Assembly: GCA_024691565.1 (NCBI GenBank)
Contig: JAILNN010000203.1
Coordinates: forward strand, 1 to 56,793
Source of the DNA: Lachnospiraceae bacterium
GTDB lineage: Bacteria; Bacillota; Clostridia; Lachnospirales; Lachnospiraceae
Direction: 5' to 3'
DNA length: 56,793 nt
Shown here: positions 52,312-56,793 of the stretch, piece by piece
How positions within the stretch are numbered: the stretch's first letter is position 1
How the letters are laid out: the number at the start of each line of letters is the position of its first letter
The notes under the pieces: generated by a model
What the model saw: the letters and a program-made list of their open reading frames with translations, nothing else
What the model was told of the DNA's origin: nothing
Databases searched by the model: none
Made by a program: the position numbers and the translations under genes

Positions 52312-53982
52312 TTAATCTTTTAAAACTTCAACTGCTTTTTTCTCAATCTCAATTCCTTTTTTATAGTTCTCCATAAATCTTTCAAATCCAATCACATCTT
52401 CCGGATCAGGCTCCATTGTTGAACCAACCATATTTGCAAAAATCTTTTCATCTAGGAATTTATCCAGTGTTACCTTACCGTCCTTTTCTTTTTCAAGTAA
52501 GAATATAGCCAAAATAGCCATTCCCCAAGGGCCGCCCTCACTAGCTGTCTCCATCACTGTAACAGGCGCATTAACTGCCGCCGCTAAATATCTCTGACCA
52601 ACACCCTTAGTCTTAAAAAAGCCACCATGACCAGTAAGTCTCTCACACTTCATACCCTCGTCCTTAAGCATAATATCCATGCCCATCTTAACGGCTCCGA
52701 GCGAAGTATATAGATGTGCCCTCATAAAATTAGCAAGATTCATATTGCTATTAGGCGTTCTAACATACATAGGTCTTCCCTCATTAAGCTTAGTAATTCC
52801 CTCTCCAGATAAATATCCATATGAAAGCAAGCCTCCACAATCCTTATCACCATTAAGCGAATTAACGTATAACTTTGAGAAAACTTCACCCATGTCAACC
52901 TTGCTAGTATCAACTAAACCAGATGCTTCTTGAGTTTTATTTCCACCACCTTGATCTCCCATAAGTGCCGCAAATTCAGCAAACAAATTAACCCATGAAT
53001 TTAAGTCACTAGTACCATTATTTGCATGCGACATAGCAACTGGATAACCTGTCGGTGTTGTCACCATATCAATTTCAGGATAATGCCTAGACATCTTTTT
53101 ATCAAGCACAAGCATAGCAAATGCGCTTGTTCCAGCAGATACATTTCCAGTCCTAGGTGCAATCGCATTAGTCGCAACCATTCCTGTTCCAGCATCCCCC
53201 TCTGGCGGACACATTGGCGCACCACCTTGAAGATTACCTGATTCATCAAGTAAGGCTGCACCTTCTAAAGTCAAAACTCCAGCTCTCTCTCCTGCAACTA
53301 AAACCTTAGGAAGAACATCTCTAAGCTTCCAACCAATGTTTAATAGAGAAGATTTACCTCGATAATCATTAATCAATTCATCAAACTTCTGAACCATCTT
53401 TTCATCATAATCCATAGTTTCAGAATCAATAGGAAAAATTCCAGAAGCATCTCCAATTCCACTAACCTTCTCACCTGATAAAAGATAATGAATATAAGAA
53501 TCCAATGTTGTCACAAAGGCAAGCTTTTCAACATGCTTCTCTCCATCCAAAATTCTCTGATACAAATGCGAAATTGTCCAACGAAGTGGAATATTGAAAT
53601 CAAATGCATCTGTAAGTCTCTTCGCAGCCTCTCCAGTATTAGAATTCCTCCAAGTTTGAAATGGAGTAAGAAGATTATCCTCCTCATCAAACGCAAGATA
53701 CCCATGCATCATCGCACTAATTCCAAGTGCTCCAACTTTTTTAATTGTAATTCCATATTCCTTTTCAATATTTTCACGAAGTGAGGAATAACAGCTTCTA
53801 AGCCCTGCATGAATCTCTTCCAAAGGATAAGTCCAAACTCCATCTACAAGAGAATTCTCCCAGTCGTGAAAACCAACTCCCAAAACTTCACCCTTCATAC
53901 TTGTTAAAACTGCCTTAATTCTAGTAGAACCAAATTCAATTCCAAGTGCAGTTTTTCCAGCTTCAATAATCTCTCTATACAT
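52312..53982 (-). CDS. FGGY-family carbohydrate kinase (xylulokinase-like)
   Basis: An ASKHA sugar kinase. The phosphate-1 motif GIEFGSTRIKAVL opens the protein and MHGYLAFDEEDNLLTPFQTWR resembles the sugar-binding region. The phosphate-2 motif falls in NVSAGTSAFAMLVL, and the C-terminal adenosine region has GHGGFFKTKGVGQRYLAAAV. At 556 residues it is longer than typical xylulokinases (about 500), so the substrate is uncertain; xylulose or ribulose are candidates. ATG 53982 has GAGGG; the open frame extends 7 codons further without one. A good promoter lies 40-60 bases upstream. Confidence 0.85.
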   Translation of the reverse strand: MYREIIEAGKTALGIEFGSTRIKAVLTSMKGEVLGVGFHDWENSLVDGVWTYPLEEIHAGLRSCYSSLRENIEKEYGITIKKVGALGISAMMHGYLAFDEEDNLLTPFQTWRNSNTGEAAKRLTDAFDFNIPLRWTISHLYQRILDGEKHVEKLAFVTTLDSYIHYLLSGEKVSGIGDASGIFPIDSETMDYDEKMVQKFDELINDYRGKSSLLNIGWKLRDVLPKVLVAGERAGVLTLEGAALLDESGNLQGGAPMCPPEGDAGTGMVATNAIAPRTGNVSAGTSAFAMLVLDKKMSRHYPEIDMVTTPTGYPVAMSHANNGTSDLNSWVNLFAEFAALMGDQGGGNKTQEASGLVDTSKVDMGEVFSKLYVNSLNGDKDCGGLLSYGYLSGEGITKLNEGRPMYVRTPNSNMNLANFMRAHLYTSLGAVKMGMDIMLKDEGMKCERLTGHGGFFKTKGVGQRYLAAAVNAPVTVMETASEGGPWGMAILAIFLLEKEKDGKVTLDKFLDEKIFANMVGSTMEPDPEDVIGFERFMENYKKGIEIEKKAVEVLKD

Positions 53983-54017
53983 AAAAAATCCCTCAATTCT
54001 CATAGATACTTACAACT

Positions 54018-54046
54018 AATATATTGCAATCATCTATTAAAATCAA
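54018..54046 (-). promoter_or_regulatory. Promoter for the FGGY kinase/DUF6273 operon
   Basis: On the minus strand TTGATT (54041-54046), 17 bases, TATATT (54018-54023). Confidence 0.6.
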
Positions 54047-54184
54047 GGGACAATATTCACATTTATTACCCTACAAAAACGATTTACAAAATATCCTCTT
54101 CAAAAAAAACTATTTTCTAATTATACTCTAACCAAAAAAACTTATGCTTTTTTCAATTTTATATCAACCTAAACTTAACCTATA

Positions 54185-54193
54185 TGTTATAAT
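54185..54193 (+). promoter_or_regulatory. Extended -10 promoter for the DUF218 membrane protein
   Basis: TGTTATAAT is a consensus -10 with the TG extension, about 87 bases before the start codon. A second TATAAT-like run follows at about 54199. No clear -35. Confidence 0.4.
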
Positions 54194-54279
54194 GCTATTA
54201 TAATATAATTACTTTCAAATTATTCATTAATTTGCAATACATATTTACTAAAAAGAAATCTAAAAAGGATTTGATAATT

Positions 54280-55758
54280 ATGAAAGCAAGAAAAATTATT
54301 ATACCACTACTAGTTTTAATCGTTGCATTTGCAATAATAGATTTTTTCGCAATTCGCGGAAATTATACAATCAATTTGTATTTTATTCCTGACGCGGCAA
54401 AAGACCTAAATAACGTACATATTGTATGCGATAACGAAGGAATTATAGAAGTTATAAAAACTGAATATATAGAAAAAAATGAATCACTTTCAATCAAACT
54501 CAAACCATTAAAAGAAGGAAAAACAAGCTTAAAGATTTATTTTGAAGATGAAAATCTGGGAGAATATATATATGATTTCAAGGTAAATAAATATTTATTT
54601 GTAATCGAAGATGGATTCATAGGTTCGCTCGAAAATATATATATTATACGAGTGCAAATACTTATAATATTACTCCTTATGTCCCTAATTATAGCACTTA
54701 TTATTCACCACCTGATACATAGTGAAATGTACTCCTACAAACTAATGTTTTATTGGGGAACATTTTTATTTACCCTTGTTAACCTCTTTTTATGGATAAT
54801 TGAGGTTGTCCATAAAGATGAATTAAACGACGATTACCTATATGATCTCTATGGCGACATAATCCATGTATTTTCGAGATTTGCGTTAGCAGCCTTCCCA
54901 TACATGATTATCCTAGCACTCTTCCTGTCAATCAGTAACATTATTCTGATAAAAAAAGAAGGACGAAGCATAACCAATACCTTAGGTATCCTGCTCGGTT
55001 TCTTCCTAACCGCAATGACTTTTATCGGATATATATCATATAATGTGCTTGAAAAAGTTTTAAATGTAAATTCATACATTGGCTATCACGTCAGTTTATT
55101 TGTAGAATCAAGCATATTCTGCATACTTGGATACTTCGAATGTATGATGCTCGGAACAATGATTTGCACAATACTATCCCAAATTCACGTTCCAAAATTC
55201 GATAAAGATTACCTTATAATTTTAGGTTGCAGCATTCGAGATGACGGCACTCCAACGCCTCTTCTCAAAGCCAGAATAGACAGAGCTATATGGTTTGCAA
55301 AAAAGCAAAAGGAAAAAACAGGCAAAGACATAACATTCATTGCATCCGGTGGTCAAGGAAGTGATGAAATTATCTCTGAGGCAGAATCAATTCGTAATTA
55401 CCTGGTTGATCAGGGAATACCAAAAGAACAAATAATCATGGAAGATAAATCAACATCAACTTATGAGAACATGAAATTTTCAAATAAGATAATTACAAAT
55501 GAAAATCCTGAAGCAAAAATCGCATTTTCCACGACTGGATATCACGTATTTAGAAGCGGAAATATCGCTATAAATCAAAATATAGATAGTGAGGGAATTG
55601 GAAGTAAAACAAAATGGTATTTCTATACAAATGCTCTAATAAGGGAATTTGTGGCAAATATCAATGCCTCCAAAAAGAAGCATATTGCAAACATAGTTAG
55701 CATAATTCTTTTGGTTGGAATACTACTCATAATAAGCTATTTCTTTAGTATTCTATAA
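54280..55758 (+). CDS. Polytopic membrane protein with DUF218 (YdcF/ElyC-like) domain
   Basis: A first span (residues about 5-23) leads to an extracellular beta-rich domain (about 25-115), then about five spans between residues 130 and 300. The DUF218 domain follows (about 315-465): LIILGCSIRDDGTPTPLLKARIDRA, ASGGQGSDEIISEAESI and STSTYENMKFS are its hallmarks. A last span ends the protein (about 475-490). DUF218 proteins such as ElyC and SanA act in envelope and peptidoglycan-precursor homeostasis; that role here is inference. The start at 54280 is supported by AAAGGA upstream. It is a single gene, ended by a bidirectional terminator. Confidence 0.87.
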   Translation: MKARKIIIPLLVLIVAFAIIDFFAIRGNYTINLYFIPDAAKDLNNVHIVCDNEGIIEVIKTEYIEKNESLSIKLKPLKEGKTSLKIYFEDENLGEYIYDFKVNKYLFVIEDGFIGSLENIYIIRVQILIILLLMSLIIALIIHHLIHSEMYSYKLMFYWGTFLFTLVNLFLWIIEVVHKDELNDDYLYDLYGDIIHVFSRFALAAFPYMIILALFLSISNIILIKKEGRSITNTLGILLGFFLTAMTFIGYISYNVLEKVLNVNSYIGYHVSLFVESSIFCILGYFECMMLGTMICTILSQIHVPKFDKDYLIILGCSIRDDGTPTPLLKARIDRAIWFAKKQKEKTGKDITFIASGGQGSDEIISEAESIRNYLVDQGIPKEQIIMEDKSTSTYENMKFSNKIITNENPEAKIAFSTTGYHVFRSGNIAINQNIDSEGIGSKTKWYFYTNALIREFVANINASKKKHIANIVSIILLVGILLIISYFFSIL

Positions 55759-55834
55759 GCAGGGCATTATTGTGAATATACAAATTAATCATACAAAATA
55801 TATAAACAAAATCATTATACTAAGCAAATAAAAA

Positions 55835-55868
55835 ACTCCAGTCAGATTTCTCTGAACTGGAGTATTTT
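55835..55868. terminator. Bidirectional terminator between the DUF218 gene and the tRNA cluster
   Basis: ACTCCAGTCAGA pairs with TCTGAACTGGAGT (one bulge) around a 4-base loop; ATTTTT follows on plus and TTTTTTATT on minus. It ends both the membrane-protein gene and the tRNA transcript. Confidence 0.85.
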
Positions 55869-55874
55869 TAATCC

Positions 55875-55960
55875 TGCCGCAGGCCGGGGTCGAACCGGCA
55901 CGGGTATCACTACCCACAGGATTTTAAGTCCTGGGCGTCTGCCAATTCCGCCACTGCGGC
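55875..55960 (-). tRNA. tRNA-Leu (TAA)
   Basis: 86 bases with a class II variable arm (TGGGTAGTGATACCCG). Acceptor GCCGCAG pairs with CTGCGGC; anticodon loop CTTAAAA-type with TAA; discriminator A; CCA not encoded. Last gene of the five-tRNA cluster. Confidence 0.95.
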
Positions 55961-55985
55961 ATCTGTTTGAATTACTTCAAACAAG

Positions 55986-56058
55986 TGGGACCTATAGGGC
56001 TCGAACCTATGACCCTCTGCTTGTAAGGCAGATGCTCTCCCAGCTGAGCTAAGATCCC
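55986..56058 (-). tRNA. tRNA-Val (TAC)
   Basis: 73 bases, same mature sequence as the copy at 16240-16312: acceptor GGGATCT/AGGTCCC, loop CTTACAA, discriminator A, no CCA. Confidence 0.95.
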
Positions 56059-56126
56059 ATAGCATAGAAATTATACACCTAATTTCCTGCTTTTGCAATA
56101 AAATAAGTGCAAAATTAAGCACTTAA

Positions 56127-56200
56127 CGACCCAGACGGGACTCGAACCCGTGACCTCCGCCGTGACAGGGCGGCGCTCTAACCAACTGAGCCACTGGGCC
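56127..56200 (-). tRNA. tRNA-Asp (GTC)
   Basis: 74 bases: acceptor GGCCCAG/CTGGGTC (one G-U), anticodon loop CTGTCAC, T-loop GTTCGAGTC, discriminator G as expected for Asp, no CCA. Confidence 0.95.
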
Positions 56201-56237
56201 AGAATAATCTTCCGGCAAATAACCTTTAGCTTACAAG

Positions 56238-56311
56238 TGGACCCTCTGGGACTCGAACCCAGGACCGATCGGTTATGAGCCGATTGCTCTAACCAACTGA
56301 GCTAAAGGTCC
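56238..56311 (-). tRNA. tRNA with CAT anticodon, probably tRNA-Ile2 (lysidine)
   Basis: 74 bases: acceptor GGACCTT/AGGGTCC, anticodon loop CTCATAA, discriminator A, no CCA. The elongator tRNA-Met of this genome has a GGCGG acceptor and loop TTCATAC (16102-16175). The GGACC acceptor and CTCATAA loop fit the minor tRNA-Ile of Firmicutes, in which C34 becomes lysidine by TilS. A second tRNA-Met cannot be excluded by sequence alone. Confidence 0.85.
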
Positions 56312-56328
56312 ATATTAAACAAATTTAA

Positions 56329-56400
56329 CTCCCCGAGTTGGGCTCGAACCAACAACCCCACGGTTAACAGCCGTGTGCTCTACCATTGAGCTATCGAGGA
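56329..56400 (-). tRNA. tRNA-Asn (GTT)
   Basis: 72 bases: acceptor TCCTCGA/TCGGGGA, anticodon loop CTGTTAA, T-loop GTTCGAGCC, discriminator G, no CCA. First intact tRNA after the 23S gene. Confidence 0.95.
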
Positions 56401-56449
56401 AAATATATAGTCAAAACAGTGAACTCACCACCAGCCACCCAAGGAACTC

Positions 56450-56483
56450 GCAGTGTGCTCTACCATTGAGCTATCGAGGAAAA
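56450..56483 (-). pseudogene. 5' half-copy of tRNA-Asn
   Basis: Bases 56453-56483 are identical to 56373-56403, covering the acceptor 5' strand, D-arm and start of the anticodon stem of tRNA-Asn plus leader. The anticodon loop and 3' half are absent. A third fragment (GCAGTGTGCTC, 56504-56514) repeats part of it again. These look like remnants of tandem tRNA-Asn duplication and deletion. Confidence 0.85.
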
Positions 56484-56540
56484 CAAGAATGAATCATATA
56501 AAAGCAGTGTGCTCAACTCCCCACACTTTTTACCCTTATA

Positions 56541-56590
56541 AAAAAAATCAGCATTGAAATTATAGCACAACACTTGTACTATTTCAATGC
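56541..56590 (-). terminator. Hairpin with T-run between 23S and the tRNA cluster
   Basis: On the minus strand GCATTGAAAT pairs with ATTTCAATGC (56551-56560 with 56581-56590) around a 20-base loop, then TGATTTTTTTT follows. It has the form of a rho-independent terminator for the rRNA operon, but it also contains the promoter described at 56559-56587. Confidence 0.5.
56559..56587 (-). promoter_or_regulatory. Promoter for the five-tRNA cluster
   Basis: On the minus strand TTGAAA (56582-56587), exactly 17 bases, TATAAT (56559-56564). It would start tRNA transcription independently of the rRNA operon. Both hexamers lie in the arms of an inverted repeat. Confidence 0.6.
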
Positions 56591-56663
56591 CTATTTTTAA
56601 TATGGTAAATTAAAAACTACATACTGTACATACCCAAAATCAACCACTTTTCAAGAAAAACTT

Positions 56664-56793
56664 AGGTCAAGCCCTCGACCTATTAGTAACAGTCAGCTCC
56701 ATACATTACTGCACTTCCACCTCTGTCCTATCAACCTTGTAGTCTTCAAGGGGTCTTACGTGTTACCACGGGATATCTTATCTTGGGGTGGGC
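56664..56793 (-). rRNA. 23S ribosomal RNA, 3' end (partial)
   Basis: Read on the minus strand the last 130 bases match the 3' end of bacterial 23S rRNA: the CGTGGTAACACGTAAGACC region, then GACTACAAGGTTGATAGG, and the terminal stretch ending TAATAGGTCGAGGGCTTGACC. The rest lies beyond the window edge. No 5S gene is found between it and the tRNAs. Confidence 0.93.

Noticed and set aside
55910..56122. Minus-strand open frame of 70 residues across the tRNA cluster
   Set aside because: It covers tRNA-Leu and tRNA-Val sequences, which explain the bases fully.

Overview
The window is AT-rich chromosomal DNA, densely coding, with short intergenic gaps, strong GGAGG-type ribosome binding sites and TTGACA-17-TATAAT-type promoters. 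Gene content (trans-2-enoyl-CoA reductase, MtaB, ThiI next to a cysteine desulfurase, MutS2, a DUF6273 protein, a two-zinc-ribbon membrane protein, a papain-type peptidase with a lectin-like tail) suggests an anaerobic Clostridia member, most likely Lachnospiraceae. This is inferred from gene families, not from a database match. No phage, insertion sequence, plasmid function or CRISPR array is visible.

Layout. 1-907: 5' part of a secreted surface protein (minus, cut by the window edge). 1032-5872: tRNA thiolation and sulfur transfer (mtaB, thiI, a His-less HPr-like protein, a cysteine desulfurase whose promoter is preceded by five TTTACA boxes). 5924-10423: rsmE, a GH13 alpha-glucan hydrolase and the CCA-adding enzyme. 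10729-12051: an FkbM-type methyltransferase with its own strong promoter and terminator. 12211-16021: a catalytically degenerate sirtuin with a 9-bp-repeat tail, a CMP-kinase-like protein, a secreted papain-like peptidase and ispF. 16102-17604: two tRNAs and fabV. 17711-23287: a seven-gene minus-strand run, pseudo-HtrA, tsaE, tsaB, rimI, rnz, tsaD, exonuclease, combining t6A synthesis with tRNA 3' processing. 23553-28479: GH3 glycosidase overlapping a histidine kinase, convergent with an OmpR-type regulator. 28550-31855: mutS2 and an amidohydrolase. 32023-37498: CoA ligase, iorA, iorB, phenylacetate-CoA ligase (aryl-2-oxoacid oxidation). 37623-40964: c-di-GMP phosphodiesterase behind an orphan sugar-binding lipoprotein. 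41276-43196 and 46716-51209: an SsuABC/TauABC-type importer split over two loci, one carrying an alkylsulfatase and a DUF1254/DUF1214 protein. 43309-46457: zinc-ribbon membrane protein, HAD-PncC fusion, D-lyxose isomerase. 51576-55758: FGGY kinase with DUF6273 protein, and a large DUF218 membrane protein. 55875-56400: five tRNA genes. 56664-56793: 3' end of a 23S rRNA gene (minus).

How the parts fit. Much of the window serves tRNA: seven tRNA genes, none with an encoded CCA, plus the CCA-adding enzyme, RNase Z, TsaB/D/E, ThiI, a cysteine desulfurase and MtaB, which acts on t6A made by TsaBDE. The most system-like accessory proposal is an organosulfate acquisition pathway: a lipoprotein binding protein, permease and ATPase would import a sulfate ester that a cytoplasmic SdsA-type sulfatase hydrolyses. 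The two loci have similar promoters with a GCG-centred motif at or near +1. Other points of interest are a pseudo-protease lacking the whole catalytic triad, a sirtuin lacking its catalytic His, an HPr lacking His15, a nucleotidase-PncC fusion, and a promoter built into an inverted repeat between the 23S gene and its tRNA cluster.
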